NCBI GenBank assembly: GCA_028386065.3
Contig: JAKUCV010007482.1
Location: 389,800 to 453,799, forward strand
Direction: 5' to 3'
From: Turnera subulata
Lineage: Eukaryota > Streptophyta > Magnoliopsida > Malpighiales > Passifloraceae
DNA: 64,000 nucleotides
How positions within the stretch are numbered: position 1 is the first letter of the stretch; each line of letters starts with the position of its first letter. The position numbers were made by a program, and so were the translations under genes. The notes beneath the pieces were generated by a model, which searched no databases, was not told the origin of the DNA, and was given only the letters and a program-made list of their open reading frames with translations. This document shows, piece by piece, positions 25,201 through 34,765 of this stretch.

Positions 25201-25734
25201 AGATCATGCAACTAACTATCAACAAGAGCATCCCGAAAGTTCTGCATGGCACCCGTGTCTCTAAATGCTCCTCCCCGCTTCTCATGCTGGTGTAATATCT
25301 CATTGAATTCCCCTCCACAGAGCCAAGGAATATCATTCTACGCATGAAGTAGCCGAAGGAGATCTCATGAGCGCCACTTATCCGTGTTTTCCAGCCAATC
25401 AGAAAAACCTATGAAGCGCCATGTTGAACCCCTACCCCCATCCATCAATAAACACATCAATATGGTGAAGGCTAAGTGAGGATAGAGTAACATCAATATC
25501 ACCTCTCCACAGTAGAGCTAGACCCCCACTCCGAGATTTTCCATCCCCCTCATAATCCCGAACCAACAAACCCTCCCACCTGAGGCGTTGTTGTATCTGT
25601 TCCTTCTCTTTAAGTTTTAACCTGGTTTTTTAGAGAAAAAACATAAGAGGATTTTCAAGCTAAATCAGTTTGCACAAAAGGGAAACTGCCCGTGGATCCC
25701 CCAAACCACGACAGTTCCAATACAGTAGACTCAT
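22243..25734 (-). pseudogene. LINE ORF2: endonuclease, reverse transcriptase and zinc-finger part
   Basis: On the - strand, ATG 25734 starts MSLLYWNCRGLGDPRAV, the first strand of the exonuclease-endonuclease-phosphatase (EEP) fold of plant L1 elements. The reverse transcriptase lies at 24695-23547 with GPDDFPPRFFQQYW, the INRL-type NRLREILPELI, GLKLDMSKAYDRVEW and GLRQGDFLSPYLF. The YADD box is broken by a frameshift near 23650. A zf-RVT-like region (CPWCHLAVESIAHLFFEC) lies near 22440. Many frameshifts and stops make it a dead copy. The continuation is at 12767. Confidence 0.85.
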
Positions 25735-26541
25735 GGCGACTGACGAGGTTGCTGAGCAACCTCTGCCACTATAACTTTTTGAGCATCCCCCAAACCACTG
25801 GAGTCCCTTAGCTTCTTATGAACCCCCTCCGATCCAACTACTAGAATGGTGTCTACCACTAGTTGACTCCTTCGTTTGGTGGAAAGAGGACTAACCCGGG
25901 CTCCTCCCTACAATCACTATTCCTCGCCCGACGCATCCAAGTCCTCCTAGAAGAAATAGCCAGAAGAGAATCATTCTGAGCATCAATCGTGGTTAAAGGA
26001 TTCGGTATCTGGGAGCGGGTGACACTCAAATAAGTAACTTCAAAGTTGAGATGAGGCGATACCGCACTATTAGAAGGAGTCATCTCACTACGACATTGCT
26101 TATCACCCCTTTATAAGGTAGAAACCCCTCCTGCCGATCAGATGTAACCTTGCCTGACCCTGCTTGGAATAATTAGCTACCATTAGGGAACTCAAAAGTC
26201 TGATGAGTAGTAGATGGTCGTACCTGATGAGAGAAAGGGGATGTCACTAAGAGAGGTGTCTAGGTAGAAGGAGTAGCTTCAGCATCTGGAATCAACGAGG
26301 GATTCCAACCACTCTTTTGTATAAGATGAGGCTTAAGAGTTACACCAGCACACGACCTCTCATGCATCTGCTTACCCTCATGCTTAGAAATCCCAAACGA
26401 ACTAACACCCTCTAAGCCCACCTCCACTTGAACCTCCCCTCCATAGAGATTATCTCGTATATCCTGCATCGGAGCCACAGGTGTAGTACATAGAGACAAC
26501 ATGTGATTTAGAATTTGAAATTTAAATACATAGGATGCCAC
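25735..26541 (-). other. Upstream linker of the LINE
   Basis: This is open but low-similarity sequence on the - strand before the endonuclease ATG. The region between ORF1 and the endonuclease in plant L1 elements often looks like this. No zinc knuckle or ORF1 core was seen, so the 5' limit is only approximate. Confidence 0.45.
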
Positions 26542-27396
26542 CTAATCAAGGAAGGATGTACTAGCAAATAGCATTATTCTAAAACAAGTTCTAAAAGTAG
26601 TAGGATAATAATATAAAAAATAGTTAACAATATAGAAAGGATGATAATAATTAAAAGAAAAGTTTCAAAAAGAAGTATCTTAATAGGCTAGAGATTCATA
26701 TAATAAAGTGTTATAAAATTGAAGGTGAAGTCTATTCTTATTAATGATAATAATGCAAGCTTGATGGTGATAATAGAAATTTGATAGTAATATTAATAAT
26801 AGAAAATAAGATAGACAAATAAAAAAAAATAAACTAAGATGGAAAAAATTTAGAGAGATGTGTAGGAATATGAAAAGATGTGAAGTTTATGGTGTGAAGG
26901 TAATGTAAAAAAGGGAGGGAATGAAATGAGTATTTATAGTTAAAAATAGGAAGATAAAAAAACAAACCCAACAAACCCGATTTGATTAATTTAAAAGATT
27001 AAATAAAATAAAATTATAGAAGGCAAATGGCCAAAGACATCAAAGAAGATGTTAGGTGTCAATTTTACAATTGAATAAGAATGATGTTCACATATATATC
27101 CATAACAAGTTCTATACTTATTTTTCAACAACTTTGACAGTTAGGCTTAGAATTTTAGGTGCCTCAATTGCTTTGAAACATTTATTATGGTCCTCTTATC
27201 AAATTTACAATTAATTAGGTCATTAAATCATAAAAATCTTAAATCTTAACTTTTACAATCTAAAATTTAAACTTAAATGTGTACTCTTATATCTTAAAAC
27301 TCTAAATCATAAATCTTAAAATTTAAAATCTTAAACACTAGATACTAAACCTGAAATCTATACTTTTAATTTTATACCCATAACTCTATGCCCGCT
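26542..27396. other. AT-rich stretch before the large nested LTR insertion
   Basis: There is no gene. Composition is very AT-rich, with runs of related aaatcttaaa-type words at about 27230-27360 that look like a decayed short tandem repeat. The last five bases, CCGCT (27392-27396), are the left target duplication of element D. Confidence 0.6.
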
Positions 27397-27974
27397 TGAA
27401 ACACCCCGACTACTATTTACCCAATGCACAGTAATTACCGAACAACAGTGCCGACACATGGCACAAACAACATATACAACAGGAAATCCAGCCCAATGGC
27501 CCAACGATAATATCTAACACCGGCCTCGGGTACAATAACAATAATAGTACAGCGGAAGCAATTTTTCATAACCATAGCAAAAGCATGAATCGACTCGATG
27601 CAAAACTATGGATCCAGATCCGTCGGAGGAGATGCCGCAGCCTGCCATGATGCATACCTGCACAAAGAACAACGTAGCCTACCGATGGGGCAGGTGAGGG
27701 GTGAGATTCTCCATATTCTCACCGACACATAACCCATGATGAACAACATAGCATAAGAGCACATCCATACGGCATACGAGTAGTGAACAGAACACTGAAC
27801 AAATACAGTCATAAAGAACAATGCGGACTATGCAAATGTCCACCCATCGACTATGCAATGCACTGACCATCTAATATTGACTGTACTATACACTAGTGCC
27901 CGACCAGGACACCTCAACTCAACTACATATTGGGTAACCGACCCAGTCTCAACAGACTATACAACACATACACT

Positions 27975-30900
27975 TGTAACAGCCCGGGTAAAAATTTGAA
28001 TTTTTACCGGGACTGTAGAAGTCGTTTTACCGTGATTTACTGTTGAATTAATCTTGGGTAATTAATTCAAGGTAAATCGGGAGTCAATTTCCGAAACCGA
28101 GGGTTTTCCCGCGCTCGTGATTTTTCCGCGGATTTTTCGAACCTAAGTTGGTATTTTTCGGATTTCGGAATTTCTCGGAAAATCACATCGGAAAATAGCT
28201 AAGGAGGTATCGGTTATTTTCTGGTCCGGATCGGACTCGCCCGTAATATGGACGGGTTTGCATTATTTGAGCTCACATGCTTAATAGTAAAAAAAAAGGA
28301 AACCAGTTTAAAGCCGGCAGAAGAGAGGAGGAGAGCAGAAGAAAAAAAAAGAAAGAAAAAAAGAAAGAAAGAAAAAGAAAAAGAGAGAAAAAGAAGAGAG
28401 GAGAGAAAAGAAAATGGAGAGGAAAAGAGAAAAAGAGGGAAGAAAAAGAAAAGAAAAAAAAATGAGAGAAGAGAAGAAAAATGAAACCGGGAAAAGAAGG
28501 AAAAAGAAAAAAAAAGAAAGAAAAAAAACGAAAAAGGAAAGGAAGGGAAGGAGCACGCCGCCGGCCACGTCCCTCGCCACCGTTACCCGTCACCCCTCTC
28601 CACTGCATCTCTTCCCTTCCTCCCTGACACGCCGCCGCCGTCAGCCACCTCTTCAGCTCGCCGTTCCGTGCCACCCCCGCTTGCCGTCGCGTCGCCTTCC
28701 TCGCCTCCTCCTTGCCATCGCGCTCGCACCGCCGTGCCCACCTACAGCCGACGCCGCCGCCACGAGTAGTAGCTGCCAGCCTTCCTTGCCGCCTCAGCAC
28801 GCCGCCACCTCGTCTCCCTCGCCCCCTTGCCGCGACTGTCGCCACCTTCGCCCCGCCGTCGCTGCAACCGAATGGTTGACGACCCGGTTTTGGTGTTGAT
28901 GGGTCACTTGACCCGTTTCTACAATTCGGATCATGGGCTGGGTGAGTGTAGGCTTGTTGTTTTGGGCTAGTTGGTATTCCCTGGGTTGGGTTGGTGATTG
29001 GGCCGGCTGGGTTTGGCACAGTACAAGCCTGGGCTTGGTACTGTTCAGCCCAGTCCGGTTTTAATTAAAAAAAACAAATTATATATATATATACTTTTAT
29101 TAATATTCTGGAATTCAATTTTGGAAAAAAATTATATAGTTATTTTGAGAAAATTATGGACAATTTGATTCTGAAATTTTTATTAAAATATAAATATATT
29201 TACTTAGTTAAATAATTAAGTTTTGTTTTGGAAACTATTATTAAATTGGAAAAAAATATATATGTAACATGAAATTAATTTCTGGAAATTTATATGTATA
29301 TTATTTTGGCTGGAAAATTATTATTGTGGTATATGTATATGAATATGTATTTTGGAAATTAGAGTTAATTATATCTTGTGTTAGAAAATTAAATTGTATA
29401 TGTATTTAGAAAAGATAAATACTATTTATATTTTCTAGAAATTATAAATAGGTTATTATTTTCTGGAGAAAAATTATAGTAATTATCATTTTGGAAATTA
29501 TAATTATTTTATGAAAATATCTAGAAAAGAGTTTTAATTAAAGTATTATACCGAAATTATATTCGGAAATACGTTCGGAAAATTATTTTCGATAAGAGAT
29601 AATAATATCAGATAAGAACCGGGATGGGATTAATTCGTAGTTTGGCATCATTGCATACCGGATATGTGCATTTATGTGTATGTATGATTTTGTTGTATAG
29701 GTTTTTGCATTTATTCCGAAGTTGAGTAATCGGCCAAGGTGAGGATAGATAAACCTTGATATGTGCCCATAATGCTGTGTGTGTTTCTTTGTTTGCGTTT
29801 TTTGCTGCTAGATTGTTCTGTTGGAATAATTATTGACTGTTACCTGATTGCTGTGGAATTATTGATGCTATTGTTGGATTGTGATAGACTTGTGTATATT
29901 GTGTTGAGAATATTGATGAACTGGTCAATGTGGACAGTTGTGTGTTCTGTTGTTTGAATGAACTACTGATAGGGTCATTGTTGGATATTTGACTATTATG
30001 GTTATTGATGTTGCTGTTGTTGGACTGTGCTATTGGTCGTGTGGATATTGTGATGAACTGTTAATTGTGAATAATTGGTGTTACATGTGTTGTTGATGGA
30101 TATTTGGTAATATGGAATTGTGTTGGTTACTTGGCTGCTACGGTTATTGTTGCTGTTGTTGTTATGATGTTGATTTGCTTGATTGAACCGCTGTATGACT
30201 GTTATTGGTTTATTGGATACTGTGTTGTGATTGATGTTGGACTGTGAGTAATTGATGTTATGAAACTGTTGATGGAATGGTCTGTTGTGTAACTTGAGCT
30301 AATAGGAAAGTGGATAATTGTTTGACTGTTATGGATATTGTGATTGTTGACGGTAGACAGTGTTGTGATTGGATAATTGGAATAAACTATTGACTGTGGA
30401 TAATTGAGAAATGGAAATTGGAAATTGGAATTGGAATTGATATGAGATGATGATATATGTGGAAAGTAGTGGTACGACCCGATGGTTGAAAATTAATTCT
30501 GGGATGCTATGGTCGGTTACTTGGTTTGGATACTTGGTTTGATTGGCATGCTGTTGCCTGTGGTTAGGGTATACCAAATACCCAGTGGTTCGGATATACC
30601 AAATATCCGTTAGGCTTGTTGCCTGTGGTTGGGGTATACCAAATACCCAGTGGTTCGGATATACCGAATATCCGGTTGGCATGTTGATGCCTGTGGTTGG
30701 GGTATACCGAATACCCAGTGGTTCGGATATACCAAATATCCGGTTTGGGATGTTGATCCCGGTATGGTATTTTGGGTTGTTGAACCTGGTGTGATTTGGT
30801 AATTTGGGACGTGGTCCCGGTATGGTAATATTTTGTTTGGTTCTTTGACCTGGCATCCGGAATTAATTGATAACCTGGTACGACCCTAGCTTGTCCAGTG

Positions 30901-31524
30901 ACAGGGACCCGGGAGATAAAATTGGAATTAATAATAAATAATCTTTTGGTCTTGGCTTTGATATGATTTAGTAAGATTCCTCTGTTGTGTAGTTTGTATT
31001 GGTTTCCTCTGTTGTGTTGATGTGTTGGATTCCTCTGTCGTGTTGGTTGTGTTAAATTCTTCTATTTTGATGGTTGATTATATATCACTGTTTATCTTTC
31101 GTCGGTGAGCGCTTCGGACTCACCCCTCGCCTGCGGGGTTTCATCCCGTAGGATGAGTTGTTTGTAGTGCAGGAACGTACGGGGCAAGCTGAAGCGTACC
31201 CTCGGACAGGACTCGGATCCATTAGTTGCATTGGGCTTTGCATATGTTGTCATGTGAGTTAAGAGTCTTCCGCTGTGCATATTGTTAAATCTTCTGTTAT
31301 GTATATGTTGTATTTGGGCCATTGGGCCAGTTGGTTGTTGTTGATGTCCCCGGGGTTCGGGTGACGAGTTCTATGTTGGGCCGAAGGGCCGGTTTTCAGT
31401 TTTGTTATTGGGCCGTTGGCCAATTTATTGATTTATACACTGTTGTTTGGGCTTTATTGGGTTGGGTTGTCACAGTTCCGGCACGTGTTTACCGTGTACG
31501 GTAAATACGGGTCGGGGCGTTTCA
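27975..31524 (+). repeat. Element A 5' LTR (3,550 bp)
   Basis: The ends are TGTAACAGCCC and GGGGCGTTTCA. Within it lie a long purine tract (28296-28550), a GC-rich leader-like block (28550-28880), a very AT-rich part (29060-29640), a hairpin array (about 30540-30860) and C/T-rich TTCCTCTGTTGTG repeats (30970-31050). Open frames in the purine and GC-rich parts are compositional. Confidence 0.85.
30540..30860. repeat. Array of small perfect hairpins in the element A LTR
   Basis: About a dozen consecutive short inverted repeats occur: GGGTAT/ATACCC and GGATAT/ATATCC (loop ACCAA or ACCGA), GGCAT-GTTG-ATGCC, GGGAT-GTTG-ATCCC, GGGTT-GTTG-AACCT, GGGAC-GTG-GTCCC and GGTT-CTTT-GACC. The spacer CAGTGGTT or TGTGGTTG recurs between them. 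Stems differ from unit to unit but remain complementary. Confidence 0.8.
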
Positions 31525-31838
31525 TTTTGGTAGCGGAGCGGGCGTTAGGTCTTGTTGGGCAGTCTATGTGTGTTGTTGTCTTGTTTGCATAGTTCGCTCC
31601 AGTTGTTTATTATTTTACATCATTTAGTTAGTGCATTATGGATCCAGTCGAGGGACGCCAGCTGTCACGGAACATACACATATGAGGTAAATGATGCCAT
31701 AAATAGCGAAAATACAATATTATTAATAATACTGATATTCCATTGCCAACAGAGATAGTACATTGATATTTGATGTTTTATAAAATAAAAGGGAAATATT
31801 ACAACGATTTTTGATATTTTATTAAAAGGAAAATACAA

Positions 31839-32522
31839 TTAACGGTTTGGAACAACGTTGACACGGAAACTGATTGCGTCACTGTTGACGTTAACCGTGA
31901 CTCTGTCGCTCCAAGAGAACCACATGCCGCCTCTGTCGCGCTGGCCAGGAATCTCGAACCGGTTAGCTTGATGGAATCGAAGTGGAATCAGACCGTGATC
32001 GTCCCGTGGTTGCCACTGTGTCTCCGTCAGAAGAACCATGTTCGGCTTGTACTGGTTCTTCAGATCCCTCAGAGTGCGCGAGAACTCCTGTGCACGCCTT
32101 GCCACTCCTCTGCAGTTCCACACCAGTAGCCGTAACTTTGGCCAGGTTGGAGGTAGCCGAGTCACTCTGGGTATGCTTTGGGCTGTTATTGAGAGCTGGT
32201 AGTAAGCACCTTGCTCCACAGTCTGGCAAGTGGACTCCAGGTTGAACTCTTGAAGCCTATCCGAGATGAAGAACATCACGGAGTTCGCTGAGCCATAGTA
32301 GGAAGTCCTCAGAGTGTCGCGATCCTCTAGGAAGAACACCTCTTCCATTGGAGTGACGAAGAACCGTGACGAGTAGAGCTCGTCGACGAAGACCAGTCGT
32401 CGCATTCTGCCAAGCTCGTTCGGCAGCTCTTCAGCACGTTCGTTGACCATGCTGTAAGCCAGTCGGTTTCTCCTGCCAAGATTAGAACCTTCGACGAAGA
32501 AGACGGAGGATGGAGCAGGCAT
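31839..32522 (-). CDS. Antisense gene 1 of element A: unrecognised domain joined to an EEP-endonuclease-like N-terminal part (227 aa)
   Basis: The ATG at 32522 (MPAPSSVFFVEG) was chosen because it is conserved in element C and lies 111 bp after a TATA box. Residues 1 to about 115 match no family I recognise (RRLVFVDELYSSRFFV, NSVMFFISDRLQEFNL). Residues 131-210 resemble the start of the LINE/AP-type endonuclease fold: LLVWNCRG with N136, then MVLLTETQW with E167. The frame ends at residue 227, before the later catalytic Asp and His blocks, so it is unlikely to be an active nuclease. Relative to the element C copy there is a 10-nt indel just before the endonuclease-like part, so the fusion may not be original. 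It runs opposite to the LTRs. The function is unknown. Confidence 0.6.
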   Translation of the reverse strand: MPAPSSVFFVEGSNLGRRNRLAYSMVNERAEELPNELGRMRRLVFVDELYSSRFFVTPMEEVFFLEDRDTLRTSYYGSANSVMFFISDRLQEFNLESTCQTVEQGAYYQLSITAQSIPRVTRLPPTWPKLRLLVWNCRGVARRAQEFSRTLRDLKNQYKPNMVLLTETQWQPRDDHGLIPLRFHQANRFEIPGQRDRGGMWFSWSDRVTVNVNSDAISFRVNVVPNR

Positions 32523-32632
32523 TTTGATGGGACGTATTGGTCCTTTGTTTTTCAGTGTTTTGTGGTTTTGTTTGCTTAAATGTTTTGTTTGCTCTAAAAT
32601 GCTTTTGATAATTCGCACATCACCGCTCCTTC

Positions 32633-32639
32633 TTTTATA
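32633..32639 (-). promoter_or_regulatory. TATA box of antisense gene 1 (element A)
   Basis: TATAAAA on the - strand lies 111 bp upstream of the ATG at 32522. The same box sits at 44603-44609 in element C, 111 bp before its ATG at 44492. Confidence 0.65.
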
Positions 32640-33372
32640 CTCTTATGGGGAGCGTGATTACCGTTTTTTGATTTTCAAGATTTTGTTTTTGAATTTTACC
32701 GTTGCTTTATTTAATGCTTTACGCGTTTTCGGCTACTGAGCCAGTGTTTTACAGCTCTTTTCTAACTCACGATTTCTTACGCCCTGGCTACCTTGGCGTT
32801 TCTTCTGATGGTGTGTCATTATTTTTCCTACATCTTTTATCACAAGCATCCGTGACCGTTGTGGCTAGACGGATGGGGCCGTATCTCGAGTAGAGCGCAT
32901 GTGCGACAAGCTCACAGCTGTTCGGACATCGTGGAGAGATACGAGCTTTGACAGACATTTTTGGCCCATGCGGAAATGGTGAACAAGTGGGTAACGTGTC
33001 TTTCGAGGGACACAGGACGTGCCCGTGATCATCGCCTTCCGAGTTAACGGGTATCTTTTTCACGAGGTTAACCGACGTCACCGTTAGTTGTACGGTACGT
33101 TTCGTGATTCGAGGATGTTCACGTCCGATACGAACACCGTTCATGGAAACATGTTTTGTTTTAATTTCTTTCTGTTTTGATTTTGTTAACTGAGTTTTAA
33201 TTTTTGATTCCTTAATATTTGATTTTATAATCTTATGGTTGATTTTTAATCTACCTTGACATGTTTTGTTTTCCTATTTAACACAAGATTTCTTAACACA
33301 AGAGAGTTTTGATTTAAAAAGGAAATTTATTTTATTTATTTCATAAAGGTGTTACAACAGAGAAGAAGTGCT

Positions 33373-33750
33373 CTAAGGAGCTACTTGCTTCTCAAGGTCT
33401 ATTACAAACTGTTGAACGTTCCTTAAGTGCGGGAAGAGCTCCGCGCACACCAGTTCAATTTGTGCCACCGCCGAACTGATCTTCCTCAGGGAGACGTTCA
33501 GCTGCGTCAACTTCTGCTGCGGTGTGCTGCTCTCAGCTACCGCCTTGCCTTTCTTGTCCTCAGCTTTCTTGCCAGCACGCTTCTTCCGTCGCTTTGGGGA
33601 GACCACCATGTGCTCCTCCAGACCGATGATGTTGGTCTTGAACCGTTTCTTCGGAGGCTCCTCATCGGAGCTTGTTGGGAAAGCCGTGCCGCCGATGTAG
33701 CTGTTGTTCTCGGAGTCTGAAGTCGTACGAGAACGAATTGGAGAGTCCAT
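33373..33750 (-). CDS. Antisense gene 2 of element A: 125-aa basic, probably nuclear protein
   Basis: This is an intact frame from ATG 33750 (MDSPIRSRTTSDSE). It has an acidic/serine N-terminus, then two basic clusters that look like nuclear-localisation signals (PPKKRFK at about 32-38, SPKRRKKRAGKK at about 51-62), and an amphipathic, probably helical C-terminus (about 80-122: LNVSLRKISSAVAQIE, LFPHLRNVQQFVIDLE). The element C copy has the same length with no gap and about 91 of 125 identical residues, which suggests selection on the protein. A TATA box lies just upstream. No known family is recognised. It runs opposite to the LTRs and precedes gene 1 on the same strand. Confidence 0.65.
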   Translation of the reverse strand: MDSPIRSRTTSDSENNSYIGGTAFPTSSDEEPPKKRFKTNIIGLEEHMVVSPKRRKKRAGKKAEDKKGKAVAESSTPQQKLTQLNVSLRKISSAVAQIELVCAELFPHLRNVQQFVIDLEKQVAP

Positions 33751-33784
33751 GGCTGAGAGTGAATGTCTCAGCTGTGAGGTTTGG

Positions 33785-33792
33785 TATTTATA
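33785..33792 (-). promoter_or_regulatory. TATA box of antisense gene 2 (element A)
   Basis: TATAAATA on the - strand lies about 35 bp before the ATG at 33750, which implies a very short leader. In element C the equivalent is TATATAAA at 57404-57411, at the same distance. Confidence 0.6.
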
Positions 33793-34599
33793 AGCGGATG
33801 AGATGTCGCATAAGGGTATAAGTGGTATCTCATGTTGTGGTTGGACACCTGGCAGAGTGTGCTAGAAGCTTATCGTGGTAGGACCCACGGATAAGACGGA
33901 ATTTCGGGGACGAAATTCTTTTCTAGTCCTGACAGACTATACTCAACAGAGGTTCCTCATTGTATGATAACAAAACGTTACCGTGCTTGCTGATCTCCTA
34001 ACCCGGTACCAAAACAATCTTAAATCACGTGAGCCTCGCTCACTGGGTAGCCGGCAACCAGCACGGACCACACCCAATCAACATCACAAACCGGTCCCCG
34101 GATAGAATCACAACACAAAAACAGCAACAGCAATAGCAGCCACCACAGCAACTCATAACCACAATAATAATCCTCTTTAAACCTAACCTTAGAAATAACA
34201 ATCATCCAACCGTCGACCACAGCCGACAACCAACATATCTCAATATCCAGTCAAAAACAACAAGTGATACCATCTGAAAATTATCAAAAGAAACCGACAA
34301 CCAACAAAGGACAACTGGCAGCCGATGCCAACAACAATAGACTACTCACGACCAACAATAACAACTAACACCCGCAAACCAGCAACCTATGCCGACCACG
34401 GTCAACCGACTATACTGGGGACTGACAACCTCCCAAGGTATGATCATGAGACATTATGCATATGAACATATCACATCACAACCCATCAAAGCAAAAGCAC
34501 ATCTTAATCAAGACTGAGCCAAGCCCAAAAGAATATCTTTTATTATTACCAATTTTATCTTCCGGGCCCCGTCATTGGACAAGCTAGGGGTCAGACCTG

Positions 34600-34765
34600 G
34601 TTATCAACATATTTTGGGTGCCAGATCAAAACCAAGAGAGCCCAGGGATCGACATCCCAAAATAGCAACACAGGGATAGACATCCCAAAATAGCAACACA
34701 GGGATAGACATCCCAAAATATAATCACGGGATAGACATCCCAAGCATAGATATGCTTATCACAAG
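34600..34765. repeat. Hairpin repeats in the element D LTR
   Basis: Repeated GGGATCGACATCCC, GGGATAGACATCCC and AGCATAGATATGCT units are separated by CAAAATAGCAACACA. They are the reverse-strand counterpart of the hairpins in elements A and C. The other D LTR has the same units at about 60293-60375. Confidence 0.75.

Larger units (their letters stand above)
12107..26541 (-). mobile_element. L1-type non-LTR retrotransposon (LINE), degenerate, split by an LTR element
   Basis: Read on the - strand, the order is: a linker region (26541-25735), an endonuclease (from 25734), reverse transcriptase (about 24700-23547), a zinc-finger region (about 22770-22243), then after the LTR insertion an RNase H domain (12767-about 12180) and a poly(A) tail (a T run at about 12108-12120 on the + strand). 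This is the usual domain order of plant L1 elements with a C-terminal RNase H. ORF1 was not found, so the copy is probably 5'-truncated near 26.5 kb. Frameshifts and stops are frequent. The target-site duplication was not resolved. Confidence 0.85.
27975..33927 (+). mobile_element. Element A: non-autonomous LTR element carrying two antisense genes
   Basis: It starts TGTAACAGCCCGGG at 27975. The 5' LTR is 27975-31524, followed by a primer-binding-site-like TGGTAGCGGAGC at 31528. Instead of gag-pol, the interior has two genes on the opposite strand (32522-31839 and 33750-33373). The interior ends with the polypurine-tract neighbourhood AATTTCGGGGACGAAATTC near 33902-33920, but no 3' LTR follows; element D sequence resumes. 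The 3' LTR was therefore lost, probably by deletion. Element C is a second copy of the same family, which supports the interior as a defined unit. Confidence 0.8.

Noticed and set aside
28248..28899. Long Lys/Glu/Arg-rich and Pro/Arg-rich open frames in the purine and GC-rich blocks (also 40916-41555, 57848-58462, 36847-37137, 62236-63155)
   Set aside because: They are open on several frames and both strands because of extreme composition, and lie inside LTRs at homologous places in every copy.
32788..33144. A third antisense gene between genes 2 and 1 in element A (118 codons)
   Set aside because: The equivalent region of element C (56380-56683) is similar at DNA level but not in one frame; it is more likely leader or promoter sequence of gene 1.
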